In this document: in pieces, positions 23,315 through 35,104 of the stretch | How positions within the stretch are numbered: position 1 is the first letter of the stretch | Layout: each line of letters opens with the position of its first letter | Assembly (NCBI GenBank): GCA_014529385.2 | Contig: CM043963.1 | Location: 98,345,912 to 98,409,911 of the forward strand | Origin: Adiantum capillus-veneris | Lineage: Eukaryota > Streptophyta > Polypodiopsida > Polypodiales > Pteridaceae | Direction of reading: 5' to 3' | DNA length: 64,000 nucleotides | Translations under genes and position numbers: made by a program | The notes under the pieces: generated by a model | Told to the model about the DNA's origin: nothing | What the model saw: only the letters and a program-made list of their open reading frames with translations | Database searches by the model: none

Positions 23315-23818
23315 TCTTATGAGGAATAAAACACAGTATTTGATTCTTGTAGGAGTGATAAACTATGTCAAGGACAAGATCACAATGAGATTTGCGAGAC
23401 CTGCTTCCACAAAGATAAAAAATCCTAAGAAATAAAGCAAGTCAAAAACCAAAGGCACAATTGAGACGTCATCTAGGATGACTAAAACTGAGCGTAAGCG
23501 AGAATATCAAAAATTGAAACAAACCTTGAAAGAGGTTTGAACAATCGAGATGGAGACTGAAGGGGCTCATACACTAATTAATTTGACATACCCTCTCATA
23601 CACGAGATACACCATATAAGATGAAAAGGTAGTAGTTCAACAACCAATGTGGGACCTTAAAGAACAAGGGACATCTTACGACGGTTGTGAGAAATCCGAG
23701 TGCATAGATTTAGTTGAACCAGGAGAGGAATCAAAACCAGCATATGTTGCCACGGACCTCATTAAGGAAGATCAACTCTTGATAGGCACGCTCAAGGATT
23801 ATAGAGTTATGTTTTCAG
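23315..23818 (+). pseudogene. Pre-RT linker of gypsy copy 2
   Basis: Readable pieces include a basic stretch with SKSKTKGTIETSSRMTKTER near 23440 (also in copy 1 near 21030), the frame at 23647-23829 with RTSYDGCEKSECIDLVEPGE-like text, and ATDLIKEDQLLIGTLKDYR just before the break at 23818. Stops interrupt it. It is a spacer between protease and RT with no known activity. Confidence 0.75.
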
Positions 23819-24045
23819 TGTTGGGGTAAAGGCATTGCGCCTTTGCCTGGGGCCGGGGACGTCGGGAGTCCGACAGCCCACTGTATGTACATACACATTC
23901 CTTATTCTTCATATACACAAAGAATAAGGATCTCCTCACCAAATTCTTGGAGGTTGCTCCACCCACACAATGTGTCTTTTACTCTTCTCCTCCCTCTCGC
24001 ACTCCGCACACACCGCACATCGCTTTCGCACCTAGCGCTCTCACA
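23819..24045 (+). repeat. 5' LTR of the copia-like element
   Basis: It begins TGTTGGGGTAAAGGCATTG and ends CTCTCACA. It shares CCCACTGTATGTACATACAC and CATATACACAAAGAATAAGG with the 3' copy. Confidence 0.9.
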
Positions 24046-24047
24046 AG

Positions 24048-24059
24048 TGGTATTAGAGC
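24048..24059 (+). promoter_or_regulatory. Primer binding site, Met tRNA type
   Basis: TGGTATTAGAGC lies two bases after the LTR. It differs at one base from the initiator-Met complement TGGTATCAGAGC. Confidence 0.8.
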
Positions 24060-25935
24060 TTCGATTTTGCATGGGTGTAGTGCAACGGTCAAGTCAATCG
24101 CTTTGCAACAACAAGCATATTGAAGGTAGTAGATTCAAGAGAAGTGATAAGGGAGTAGCTTGGCAATGTGTGCGCATCACAGGTTTGCAAGCGGTTTTGC
24201 TCGTGTACACGGAAGCTCTATGTTGGCATTGTTTACACATGGATGGCAATGCTGTAAGAGAAGCCTAAATTGAAGATTTGAGCTTAGGCATGTATATTCA
24301 GCTTGTATAGAGCTTGTGTAGCAAGCCATTGCTAGATTTTGTAGAGAAGAAGCAGGAGCAAGAAGTGCTGCAGCTCGTTTCTGCTATTTTCAGCTCTCGA
24401 AACAGTGTATTTTGCATATCTCCATCATACAGAGTCAGATAGATATGATCCAGGAGTTTAGGTTGGGGTTTTTGCACATTCCAAATGCGATGGTGATATA
24501 TATTTTTTGAAATTATGATCAAAATTATAGCAGGTGCAACAACAGCAAGTTGGTTTTGGCACGTTTTGGATGTGTTGATCATATAAAATTTTTGAAATTA
24601 TGAGTGCTGAATTTTTTGCAGCAGTCTATAGCAAACTCAATATATGGAAGCTTGGAAGTTTGAATCCTACATTGCAGAGCATTGTGCCATTTTCATCTAT
24701 GGCTATGAATGGCACATTGTGGTTCTATTTGAGAGGGAATTCACCTTGCTTTTGTGTATACAAGTGATGCTTTGGGATGTGACTTTCGGATTGTTAGACA
24801 TCTAGATGCAGTTTTGTACGCATTGTTTGAATTTGTGGGGCATCCAAAGAGTGGTTTTAGCACAATTTTGTGCAATTTTTGCTATGTATGAATTTGCACA
24901 TCCAGCTTTAGCTAGGTATAACAGGGGGTATAGCTCACAGGTACCAGGTTTGCAGATTTTCATGTTTTCAAACAGATGGAATTTTCCATAGAGCTACTCG
25001 TGCAGGAGTGAGCTCGATTGCCATGCTTATGGTACATGTATGCCATATGTGGATTCGTGATTGAGACGGATTGGTCTCAAAAAGTTTATGTGCTTTTTGA
25101 TTACGGTCCACAGGTTTTGTCTTGCTTCTCTTCATCATGGTTGGAGAGCGTTTAGTCACTTCTGACTTGGTGTATGACATCTGTGGATGGAAGACCGAGT
25201 CTCTGTTTGCGCATTATCGAAATGGCTTCATTGATGCATTTTACATATTGTTTGTGTTACCAATTGTTTACGATTGAGATGCTTTGAGTTTTTACTCAGT
25301 TTACAGGGGAAAATTTGCTGGATTTTTTCCAAATTCTCCCCATGTTTTATGCATATATGCAGTTTTTCTCTCTGATGGTTTAGTGGGCAAGTGTTTGACT
25401 TCCATTTTGAAAGGTTTTTTTAGGCTTGTTGTACACACTCTTGCAGGAGTGAGGGTTGCATATGCTCGTGTGGCTATAGACTTTTGGAGGTATAGGTTTT
25501 CCATGTTCTTATAGATTTTTGCAGGCAATTTCTCTTGTGGGATGCGTTTTGAGCTAGTTTGCTCACTACTTGTGTATATGGTTATGCGCTTTACGCTCAA
25601 TTGACCTGTTTGTCCCAGATTGTATGCTTGCAGATATAGAAGATTGTAGAGGTGATTTATGCATATGAGAGCATCATCTTTGATACATTTGATCATGATT
25701 TCCGTGATTGTCTAGTGGTCAAGTTATCTCCCACTTTGTTGCCAGTTTGGCATGGTCTATGGTTGAGATTTTGCTAGAGTTATTTATTCAGTTTATAGGG
25801 GAGACTCTGCTAGCTTTCTCCCAAGATTTCTTGCCATAGTTTGATTTCTTGGCATCCACCTAGCAGACATGTGTGAGAGTTTAGAGTCTACGGTGATGAC
25901 TCGTGAGAGACGACGGTCTTGTGGTTTTGTGATAT
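24060..25935 (+). other. Non-coding interior of the copia-like element
   Basis: About 1.9 kb between primer site and zinc knuckle, where gag should lie. The longest frames (24806-24991, 25284-25514) show no gag motif. The sequence is T-rich with scattered stops; I see nothing else in it. Confidence 0.5.
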
Positions 25936-26290
25936 ATGCGTTGTTGGCATTGTGGTCACACAAGGCACATTAGATGTCATTGTTTTAGATGTATGAGGCA
26001 ACATCGGAGATCGATGTGTGACACACATGAGGTTTCGACACATGCTAGAGCAATGGCTTCATATGCCAGTGACGGTGATGTCACATTTTCCTTTAGCGTT
26101 CCTCTTGATTACATGTCTTTGAGAGGTGGAACTTCTCCCGGTTGGTTACTAGATGAGGATGCAGTTTTCCACATCACACCGCATCATGAGTGGTTTAGCA
26201 CCTTCTCTAGTGGGAGCATTGGTTGTCTACACATGGCTGATGGTTCGGCGTTTGACATTGCAGGTCTAGGTGCTATGTTCCTCAGCTGAG
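25936..26290 (+). pseudogene. Copia zinc knuckle and damaged protease
   Basis: A 117-codon frame. It starts with a CCHC zinc knuckle (CWHCGHTRHIRCHC, spacing 2-4-4). From about residue 70 it has the copia protease context GWLLDEDAVFHITPHHEWF, with a GCLHMADGSAFDIAG stretch after it. The catalytic D-S/T-G-A is replaced by DEDA, so the enzyme would be dead even if expressed. Downstream (26291-27170) there are further open pieces (26546-26749, 26888-27139) that I cannot match confidently to integrase or RT. Confidence 0.75.
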
Positions 26291-27172
26291 ACAAATCTTG
26301 ATCTTAGTGAGACAATTAGCAAATTGTGGTTTCTTAGAGAGCACTCTTTCCAGATGCATTGCAGATCATTAGTGATTTCCAGAGGAGCTCGTAGTGGCTT
26401 GTTGTATCCTATTCATGTAATTGAGGTTTGAGATGACATAGTCTTGGTTTTGTTGCTGGAATGCTTTGAGAAAGAGACAAGACGCGTCTCCTTCCCGGGT
26501 GAGCTCCACAATGCTCACGAGATAGAGCATTTAGCTGTGTAGGATGTGCTAGTAGACTTTTTAGAGACAAAGGTAGAGCGGCGCTACTCTAGTGAGACAC
26601 ATCAGATGTTGTCAGGGTATGTGCAGGTAGAGGTAGAGCATATTTTCTCCCTAGAGACACATATAGAGATGACGAACATGGAGTTCTTTGATATGCTCAT
26701 GTTAGAGGCTGATGAGTTGGTGCCAGGACACAATTGCGCCTATGGGTGAGAGGGATGTAGCCATCCATTGTTGACGTTGACACATCCATATGTGATGTGT
26801 AGTCCTAATGATGCAATACATGAGGATAGCATAGGGGATGCTATGACAGCCAGGTTTGCATAGATTTTGTGAGCGTTCGAGTGTGTCATGTATGACCTAC
26901 TAGTATCAAGGCTTGACCTAGGAGTTGCAGTGGGAGCATTTGTAGAAGGGATTGTCAGTCATACAATGACTGACACTAGCATGATGCATAGTGGAGACAG
27001 ACCATACAGAGTTGTCTGGAGTACACACGCTCGCCTATCCCTAGAGCCAATACGATTGCATGTAAATCGATTGAGCGAGTCAATGGACATATGTTCAGAG
27101 AGTCTCTGGACTATTTTCTTGTACATACTAGTAGTTTAGCTAGTAGCACTCACTTATTAGAGCATCACCTTT

Positions 27173-27183
27173 AAGTGGGAGAT
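27173..27183 (+). promoter_or_regulatory. Purine-rich tract before the 3' LTR
   Basis: AAGTGGGAGAT directly before TGTTGGGGTAAAGG; the usual position of the polypurine tract. Confidence 0.7.
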
Positions 27184-27410
27184 TGTTGGGGTAAAGGCAT
27201 TGTGCCTTTACTTGAGGCCGAAAGTTGGTGTACAACCACCCACTGTATGTACATACACATTCTTTATTATTCATATACACAAAGAATAAGGAGCTCGTCA
27301 CCATAGTCTTGGAGTTGCTTTACCTACATAGTGTGTCTTCTACTCTTCTCCTCGCTCGCACTCCGCACACACTGTGCATCACTTCTGCACCTAGTGCTCT
27401 CGCGTGCACA
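27184..27410 (+). repeat. 3' LTR of the copia-like element
   Basis: Same length as the 5' LTR (227 bp); begins TGTTGGGGTAAAGGCATTG and ends GCGTGCACA. The gypsy RT sequence resumes immediately after it. Confidence 0.9.
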
Positions 27411-28230
27411 GTTCTACAAAGATCTTAAGGGTGTAGATCTTGATATTTGTCAACACACAATACCCCTTAGGATTGATGCAAAACCCTGCAGGAGAAACAT
27501 CCCTATGCGTATAATGAAACCTTTGCAAAAAAGATCAAGGAGGAGATATACAAGCTTAAAGAAGCAAAATTTATCTATGAGATTGAGCACACACATTGAG
27601 TTTCACCAATTGTAGTAGTACCCAAGAAAAATGGAAATTTTATGAGTATATGTGAATCTCAAGTAGGTAAACACAACTACAATAAGAGGTAACTATCCCC
27701 TATCTATTATAGATCATATGATAGAACGAGTTGTAAAAAAGACTATAGCTTTTTTGACGGCTTTTCAGGCTATAACCAGCTTTTCCTAAAACCAAAGGAT
27801 CAGTGTAAGACAACTTTTGTTGCAGAATGGGGAAAATTTTCTAATAGAGTGATGCCATTTGGCTTAACAAATGCACTTGCCACATTTCAAAGTCGAATGA
27901 GCCGTGATTTTAAGAAGTATAAGACTATTCTTAGAGATTTACATGGATGACTTATGCGTGTATTTTTTGTTGATGATGAATTAGCATATAGAACACTTGA
28001 AAAATATCTTTTAAAAGTGTAGAACATATCATATTTGCTTAAACCTAGAGAAAGGTGTCTTCATGGTAAGACAGGAAAGATTGCATCTAGGAATGATATT
28101 TCTAGCTCTCTTGAGAAGATTCAAGTGATTATTGCTCTAGCAAAACCTACAAAAGTAAGGGAGGTACAAACCTTAATGGGCCAATATGGATAGTATAAAT
28201 GATTCATCTATATGTATGCAATTAGAAGAA
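27411..28230 (+). pseudogene. RT of gypsy copy 2, broken
   Basis: It starts at the phrase YKDLKGVDLDICQHTIPLR and continues in shifting frames through the KIKEEIYKL/FIYEIEHTH region (about 27530-27600), the FFDGFSGYNQ-like block near 27755, the VMPFGLTNALATFQ block near 27855 and a MYAI string at about 28210. At least five stops or shifts are visible. Compared with copy 1, about 180 bp are missing between the MYA(I) string and RNase H. Confidence 0.82.
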
Positions 28231-28750
28231 TTAGCTTATGCTATAGGATGCATTCTAGTGTAGATTGGAGAGGACAACAGGGATCTCCCTATATATTACT
28301 CCAACAAACAACTAAATAGTGTTGAAAAGAATTATACGGACAAAAAAAGAGAAGGAGTAGGGATGGTTTATGCTATAAATAAGTTTAGACACTACCTTCT
28401 CATAAATATATTTGTATTCTTCGTGGATCATCAAGCACTATTGTACTTGATGAAGAAACCTTGCAATACATGGTGTATTGTTAGATGCTTCATCATATTG
28501 CTTCAGTTTGATTCCAGAGTTGCGGCAAAGAAAGGAACTACTCATCAGAGGAATAACCATTTGTTAAGGTTGAATAATGGGGAAGCACCGATTGGGATTG
28601 ATGATGACTTGCCTAATTTATTTTTAAAAAAAACATTGAGATGGTGCCAATTTGGAGTGAACATGTTATTCCTTTGCTTACCATTGAATCATTACAAGTT
28701 GAGAGGTAGCCATTCATCATTGAGGAAACCAAAATGCTTATGCTATTAGC
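28231..28750 (+). pseudogene. RNase H of gypsy copy 2
   Basis: Begins LAYAIGCILVQIGEDNRDL, then NYTDKKREGVGMVYAINKFR and FFVDHQALLYLMKKPCNTW, a good match to the RNase H and connecting region of this family. It ends with a NNHLLRLNNGEAPIGIDDDL string, the decayed form of the DHLSRL..GEAP motif seen in the other copies. Confidence 0.82.
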
Positions 28751-28799
28751 TAGAAGGCTAAACAAGTAAATGATAGCATAATAAAGCTACGTATAGAGC

Positions 28800-30075
28800 T
28801 AAATGAGCGACACATGTATTTGACCCAGGATCATGTACAATATATGGGAATTTGCAATGGGAATACACATACATATCAGAGATTGAAAAGACTAGGCATA
28901 TATTGGCCTAGAATGAAAAAAATTGTTTATGACTATATTAGTTCTTGTAAATTTTGTGCAACTAAAGAACCTTTAGAACATGTGATATTGTGTAGAATCA
29001 CCATAGCACCTAAATGGAGCTCATACATTGTGGATAACCTAACGATGGAAACCTTGCTGGAAGGGTTGGGCAAAGCACGGATAAAATCCATTCATACCAA
29101 AGCAGAGAATTATGTGCTGATTGGAGATCACCTCTACAAGTGAGGAAATGACAATTAACTACGGATGTGCGCCACATATAGCAAATACATTCCTATTTTG
29201 AAGAAAGCTCATGTTGGACAAGCAGGTAAAGCAATTCTTGTAGCAAGCTTTGGTGGCCTACCTTGTTCATGGATGTTGAAGCTTACGTGAAGAGATATGA
29301 TGAATGCTAGAGAACGAAGATACCTATGTAGAGAGATGAGATGGATCTACGACCAATGATGGGGGTGAGAGCATTTCCCAAATGGGACATAGATTTTGTA
29401 AGACCTATAGCACCTCCATTATATTGTACACATGCTCAATACGTTATAGTGGCCACATACTATTTGACTAGATGGGTAGAAGCAAAGGCCACAAAACAGA
29501 ATGATGTAAGGACAATGAAGATAGTTAGTGACCGAGCGACTCATTTTATCAATGAAAAAATAGATTTTTTCCAGTTAAATTCATGTTAGTTCATCACAAA
29601 TAATCTCCTCATCACCCTTGAGCTAATGGATAGGTTGAGAGCACAAACAAAATCTTATGCACAATGCTCACGAAGATAGTAAGTGAATAAAGAGAAGATT
29701 GGGACCAAAAGCTGATTCAACCTTACGAGCATATAGAGTGTCTTACAAAACATAAGAGGTTAGTATTCTTAAAAAGCTAGTTGAGACACACTTAAGAGAT
29801 TCCATGAGCATTTACGCTCAAAAAAAACATATGAAAAAAATTCATGATCAACATGTGATTAATAAGGAGTTCAAAAGGGGAGAGTATGTGTTGGTCTACA
29901 CCTTAAAAAAACACTCTAGGAAATTAAAGAAGTGAGGTAATGGCCTATTTGTGATTCATGATATATCATCCAATCGAGCCATAAAGCTTGCTACATTAGA
30001 GGGAGAAGAGATGCCCAATTGCATCAGTAGATGCATGTTAAGGAAATATCATTTGCCACTTACAGATCCATGATG
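28800..30075 (+). pseudogene. Integrase of gypsy copy 2, broken
   Basis: Readable parts include a zinc-binding-type segment (YWPRMKKIVYDYISSCKFC, about 28890-28970), the linker PKWSSYIVDNLTMETLLEGL (cut) and KAENYVLIGDHLYK near 29140. The core follows: MMGVRAFPKWDIDFVRPIAP, ATYYLTRWVEAKATKQNDVR and SDRATHFINE (about 29360-29560), then a broken GQ.EST NKILCT region (about 29630-29660) that carries the catalytic Glu. The C-terminal part near 29840-30075 still shows INKEFKRGEYVLVYTLKKHS in mixed frames and KYHLPLTDP. Many stops are present. Confidence 0.8.
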
Positions 30076-30259
30076 CTGCAAAAAGAAATAAACAATCCAA
30101 GTTTAATCAAGCAAAGGCTCAAGAGGAAGCTAAGTTGTGAATTTTAAAATGCAAAGAATGAAGAAACAACTTGCAAATTCAAACACAACAAAAAATGGCA
30201 CCTCCTCAAATAGAAGCAGTTTAGATGGAGCATAATTGGATTGGATGTATGGATGTATG
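30076..30259. other. Junction between two gypsy elements
   Basis: About 180 bp after the integrase with no recognised LTR; A-rich. The next element's 5' LTR starts close to 30260. Confidence 0.4.
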
Positions 30260-31009
30260 TGTTGCGGGTGTCGTGCGCTTTGGTGCAACCAAAGTCGGTC
30301 TATGCCAAGCTATGGGTGCTAGCAGGTGCAGGACAAGGGACCAAGGCCAATGTGGAGAACCTGGGTAGGCAAATGATAGTGGAAGTGTATGTCCAACACG
30401 ATTTTTTTGGTCAAAAAGGCCCCAAAATGGTCCAATTGGGGTGACAAGTAAAAGTACCCAAAATGCTAATTTGGTGCTCTAGAATATGGTCTTTAAGATG
30501 CTTTGCAAGTTGGTCCAAACGGCTCCTCAAACGGAGTCTCAGTGTGAAAGTTATGATTGTCCAAAGATGGAATGCTTTACAGATCCCTGACAGGCACGAC
30601 AGGTGTCCAAAACTAGGATTAGTGGATATGAGTGTAAGGCTTGAGATGTGGAGAATGTTGATTTTTTTGGATTGTCAATTGGGCTTCGAATGGGCAAGCT
30701 ATGGCTAGTTGAAAATTAGCCGGGGGTTGAGTGTGTGCCTAGTTGGTAGCATCAAAAGACACGCCATCCAATGGGTTTTGAGCTTGACCAAGTTCTAGAG
30801 GGTGGATCATTCTATGTGAAGTTGACAGGAATTAACTGCTCGACAATCGGAGTTGCGATTATCGAGTTTCGCTAGGTGGGAATTTGACGATAATTGTCGG
30901 CATGGTAGCACCAAGTGACTTTCTTGGTTTTTGTAGCCCCGATTTGCGAGCTCGGCAAGGTTCAAGTGTGGCATAGGTTGGAAAGTTCGGACTCCGGGTG
31001 GGTGACCTT
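30260..31009 (+). repeat. 5' LTR of the Tat element, first part
   Basis: Matches 44571-45340 through TGGTGCAACCAAAGT, AAGCTATGGGTGCTAGCAGG, TTTTTTGGTC and GACGTTGA-type blocks up to the ACCTT at 31005-31009. The open frame at 30241-30444 lies in this LTR and has a counterpart around 44600, so it is not a gene. Confidence 0.88.
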
Positions 31010-32606
31010 TGTCATAATAATCAATATCTAATTCTCCTAAATGATTTTCTCATGTTAAACTGATCATTTAATATGGGGAAGTGACAGGGGAGAAGAGGCT
31101 AGAATATTGGTTAAGCTAGCAGACTGGCCACAGTAGGGATCCAAAGGAGGGAAAATAGGGATCCAAAGGGGGGGCCATCTGCAAAAGAGCAATGTGAAAC
31201 AATTGGCTTAAAAGACCCTAAGGTTCAGCCCATTAAGACTTCCAAAATGCTAAGGTTCCAAAGTTCAAAGGTTGTGTCCAAAGGTAAAACATTAGGCAAT
31301 TGGATGCTTTGTGTGTGTCCCAAAAAGTCTTTGTCAACCCCTACATAGGATGGGGCGAGCCCAAGAAGTAGGGGATGAGAGAGAAACACCCACACACACT
31401 CACAAGCTTCATTTGTACACAAGGGGAAAGAGGGACACATGTGAGCTCCCTAGGCCAGATGCCCACAAGGTGTACTCAAATCCTATTGGATGGCCATGGA
31501 GGTGGACCAATGAGAATTAGGCTAAAGTAAATCTAGCTTAATTAATTTAAAAACACTTAATAAGAGAACTAATAAGAATTAAGCTCTCTATAAGACTATT
31601 GGACAGTCTCCCAAGGGGACCAATGAGCGTTCAGCAGCTCAATGGCTTGCCTGATTCCTATTGGCCAGGAGGCAAAGGGGTCCAATGAGAGTTTAGTTGC
31701 ATTTATTAATTACCTAAAGATCTCAAAAAGCAGAAAGGGGGACACATGTCAGAAGGCTATCACTTATGCTGCTTAATTTCCATTGGCTGAGGCTGGGGAG
31801 GTCCAATAGGGCTGTAGCATGAATAGTTAGCAAGGGGGGTCGATCAAGAGAGAGAGGGAGCTGATTTTTGCAACGCATTATCACACACACACACACACAC
31901 ACTCACATAATCTCATGTGTGAAGCAAAGAAGACTCTCTCTCCTTCTCAAGCTTTAATGGAAAGCTTACTACCTACTCCAAGCTTGTGAGAAGGGATGCC
32001 TACACCAACAACTTTTGGATTTGTGATGCAAATCCAACCAAGAGCCAAGCTTCAATGCATGATCATCTCCTCTACCATGCTAATTACTAAGCTAAGCTAT
32101 GCTAATATAAGTGATTATGTGAGGAGATGTACATCTTTCTCATAAGAATACTCCTTCCTCTCAATCTACTCTCATACCCCACTAGCTCTCACCATCTTCC
32201 AAGGTGTGTGAGGTCTTGGGTTTGAGACCGTGAGGGAATTGATGTTGTGTTTGATAAGTGTTTTGCTTAGTGTATGAAGTTTCCATCTTCATTGCACTAG
32301 CTAGTATTGAAGGAACACAAAGAATCGTATTGTAAAATGTCTCTCTTGATGGGAGAAACCATAATACAAAGCCTTTTGGAGGGGGGACCGGCTCCATGCA
32401 AATCCAGTCCTCGACTATTGTCAATTTCTTAATTTCTCTCTCTTTTGACGTATTGTTCATGCTATCTAACTAGGTGTTATGCTTTTTGTTGCTCTCTCCA
32501 CCCAAGCACTCTTGTTATTCTCATTAGGAAGCTATTCTAATGAAATGCTCACTATGTTCATGCTTTTTTCCGCTACACACAAGTTACTAGAATATTAAAT
32601 GTTACA
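31010..32606 (+). repeat. 5' LTR of the chromovirus (1,597 bp)
   Basis: Starts TGTCATAATAATCAATATC and ends AAATGTTACA. It includes a (CA)n run near 31884-31903. Minus-strand frames in it (31225-31440, 32182-32460) have counterparts in the 3' LTR and are not genes. Confidence 0.93.
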
Positions 32607-32607
32607 T

Positions 32608-32619
32608 TGGTATTAGAGC
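32608..32619 (+). promoter_or_regulatory. Primer binding site, Met tRNA type
   Basis: TGGTATTAGAGC, one base after the LTR end; one mismatch to the initiator-Met complement. Confidence 0.85.
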
Positions 32620-33012
32620 ACAAGGTTTCTCTTTTCTTGCTCAAGAAGGGAGGTCCTCAAGCTAGCTATAAATGGTTGGTACTATTAATTGCATGTGAGT
32701 AAGTAGAATAGAGATTTTTCAACCTTGCAGTGCACCTGCCTTTGTGCAGTTAACGGGGCATCACCGTCGAGAGCTATGGTCTTAATAGTGGAGTCCTATA
32801 GGGCTTGCCTACATCTTAACCACTATTGAGCTATTAGAAGCTTGACATGAGCCGCTACTGTTTTGGTGTTGAACGACCCTCTCTATTCCTTGCAATTAAT
32901 GGTATTCGAGCCACGACTACAGTAGCTTGAGTGATTTTTCTAAAGGGGTAAAGAGGAGTAGCAACTAGGGCTTGAAGTGCCAAAGTACACCTAAAAAGTT
33001 TACGTTGTTAGA

Positions 33013-34524
33013 ATGGATGACAATAGTGAAGAGAGTGAAATTAATGTTGATAACTTTGATTTTGCTAATGAGCAAGCTACTAATGATGCCCTAATGCTTG
33101 TTAACTATCTTGTTTCTAGGCTTCAACAAGCCATGGGCAATCCATCCCTTCAAAGTGAAGTGCAAGGGCAGCTTTGTGCTCATGGGATTCTCCAAGCTCC
33201 CCACCATGACGAGAGAGAACCTAGGAAGCCTACTTGCGAGACTTCTAAAAGAGGTCTCTCTCCGATTCGGGAAGAAGAAGAGGATCCCTATAAGGGCTCA
33301 GAAATTTGCTCCTTGATGATGCATCTCCTTCTTAAAGGAGAACTCAAAAGCCTCCACCGAAGGAACGAGAAAGAAGTGAGTCTCCCGCCACATCGGCGGA
33401 GATGGCTCCACGAAGACGGCGGGCTAAACGCTCTCCATCGCCTCCAAAACGGAGAAGACCATCGCATACTTCTCCACACCATACTTCAAAGAGGGATGAC
33501 AAAAGCAAGAGAAGAGAAAGGCAAGAAAGAGGACACCCTCTTCTCCATCTTCTTCATCCTCTTCCTCTTATGAAAGTGATGGTGAAGACAACAAAGATCA
33601 AGGCAAGAAAAAGGCGAGAAAGAGGTCACCCTTTTCTCCATCATCCTCAAATTCTTCATCTTCTGAAGAAAGTGATAGTGCAACCTTTGAACCATCAAAA
33701 AGAAGAGGCCATAGGAAATCCTATGCCACATGGAAGAGGTCATCCAAGCTCAATAAGTTCAAAGAGGGAGGGAAGAGCATCTCTTTCCTTACCTACGATG
33801 GCACTTTTGGTGCTACGGACAAAGTCTTGGCCTTTATCCAACAATTCGATGCGGCGTTTGGAGATGAGTGCTTCACGGAGTCCTCTAAGCTACGCCATGT
33901 AGCTATGCACTTTCAAAAATCCGCCAACAATGGTGGTCTAGCCTACGGGCCAACGGTGAAGCTCCACAGACATGGAAAGATTTAAGAGCTTCCATTATGA
34001 AGCAGTTTTCGGCCACCGATGCCAAAGACAAAGTACTCACCGAATGGCAAAGCTTGAAGCTCTCTCCCTATGAATCCATTCACAAATATGTAGACAAGTT
34101 TTGGGACCTACAACTCAAAGCCACTGTCTTCAAAAAGTTGGATTTTGGAGAGCAAAAGCAACAATTTTTTGCGGGCTTAACTGAAGAAATGGTGGAGTAT
34201 GTCAACTCCCAAAGGCCACGCACCATATCGGCGGTTATACACCATACTATGGTGGCCTCTAGAATCAAATTCCAAACGTGGGCTAAAAGAAATCCTAAGC
34301 CCATAGAAAACAAGGGTTCCAATGAGCCTAAGGGGAAGGACAATGTCCAAAAGTCTCCTAAGGGCAACTCCAACAAAGCTAAAGAGAAGGGAGTTTATAA
34401 AGTCAAAAATAAACTCTCTCCTGAAGAGCTTGAGCATTATCGCAAGGATAACCGCAGATGTTTCAAGTGCGGGCGAGCAAGGGCATGCGTACCGCGCTTG
34501 TCCCCAAAAGAACACCCGCCATGA
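33013..34524 (+). pseudogene. Chromovirus gag, frameshifted
   Basis: Opens with an acidic N-terminus (MDDNSEESEINVDNFDFANE) at 33013. A Lys/Arg/Ser-rich middle (33250-33760) is spread over shifting frames. The gag core is readable at about 33770-34290 (phrases KQFSATDAKDKVLTEWQSLK, YESIHKYVDKFWDLQLKATV and FFAGLTEEMVEYV). The zinc knuckle near 34458-34500 begins CFKCG, but an extra G moves its second half (GEQGHAYRAC) into the frame of the protease. A full-length Gag is therefore not made from this copy. Confidence 0.85.
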
Positions 34525-35104
34525 ACCTCCTAGAGCTACCTTGGTTGAAATCCCAGAGGAGGAAATTCACCGCAAAGGATCTCCTCTATGCCATGCTTGG
34601 GAAAAGGTAAGAGAACATGATGCTTTTATTCTCTTTGACCCTTGTTCTACTCACAATTTTATATCTATAGAGTTGGCCACCAAGCTAGGCATACAAGCCT
34701 ACGAGATGGGAGATGTCCTACCCGTAGATGGTGCTTTCAAGGGGCAAGAAGCTTCAGTCACTCCCTTAATTGGGAAATTGAGGCTCCATGTTCAAAGCTA
34801 TGTGGACAAAGAGGACTTCTTTATCTCTCCTCTCAAGCATGAGGATGTAATCCTAGGGGCACCATGGTTTGATCACATGGCTGCCAATGTTAAATTCCCT
34901 GAAAGGAGAATCTCCTTTAAGTTCAGGGAAAAAGATATGTTTATAGATGCTAAGGAAATTGGTAACACTATACCCATTATACATACACAAGCTTTCAACA
35001 AGTCAATAAAGAGCTCTATTTCCGTGTACATGATTTTTGTTAAAGATTCTCAAAATAAACCTAATGTTTTAGCAAAAGAAATATACACAATCAAAAGGAA
35101 TTAG
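34501..35104 (+). pseudogene. Chromovirus protease
   Basis: The frame running to 35104 contains HDAFILFDPCSTHNFISIEL, the chromovirus retropepsin context in which the catalytic D-S-G-S/T is changed to DPCS; the flap-side phrase EDVILGAPWFDHMAANVKF lies about 70 residues on. A stop at 35102-35104 separates it from RT. The altered active site argues against activity. Confidence 0.85.

Larger units (their letters stand above)
23819..27410 (+). mobile_element. Decayed copia-like LTR element inside gypsy copy 2
   Basis: A 3,592-bp element with two 227-bp LTRs (23819-24045 and 27184-27410), a Met-type primer site at 24048 and a purine-rich tract before the 3' LTR. The LTRs are only about 80% alike by eye, so it is old. 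Only a zinc knuckle and a damaged copia protease are recognisable (25936-26290); the RT and integrase are missing or unreadable. Flanking pentamers do not match cleanly. The gypsy pre-RT phrase is split exactly at the element borders. Confidence 0.85.
22930..30075 (+). mobile_element. Gypsy remnant, copy 2, split by a copia-like element
   Basis: The linker at 23315-23818 is closely similar to 20905-21480 of copy 1, so both belong to one family. The frame is broken at 23818 inside the pre-RT phrase and resumes at 27411 with YKDLKGVDLDI. It then has RT, RNase H and integrase to about 30075. No LTR of its own was recognised at either end. Copies 1 and 2 lie head to tail and could derive from a tandem or from two insertions. 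Confidence 0.78.

Noticed and set aside
32182-32460. 92-codon minus-strand frame present twice in the window (also 39435-39713)
   Set aside because: Repetition comes from the two chromovirus LTRs, not from gene conservation; no motif is present and it is antisense to the element.
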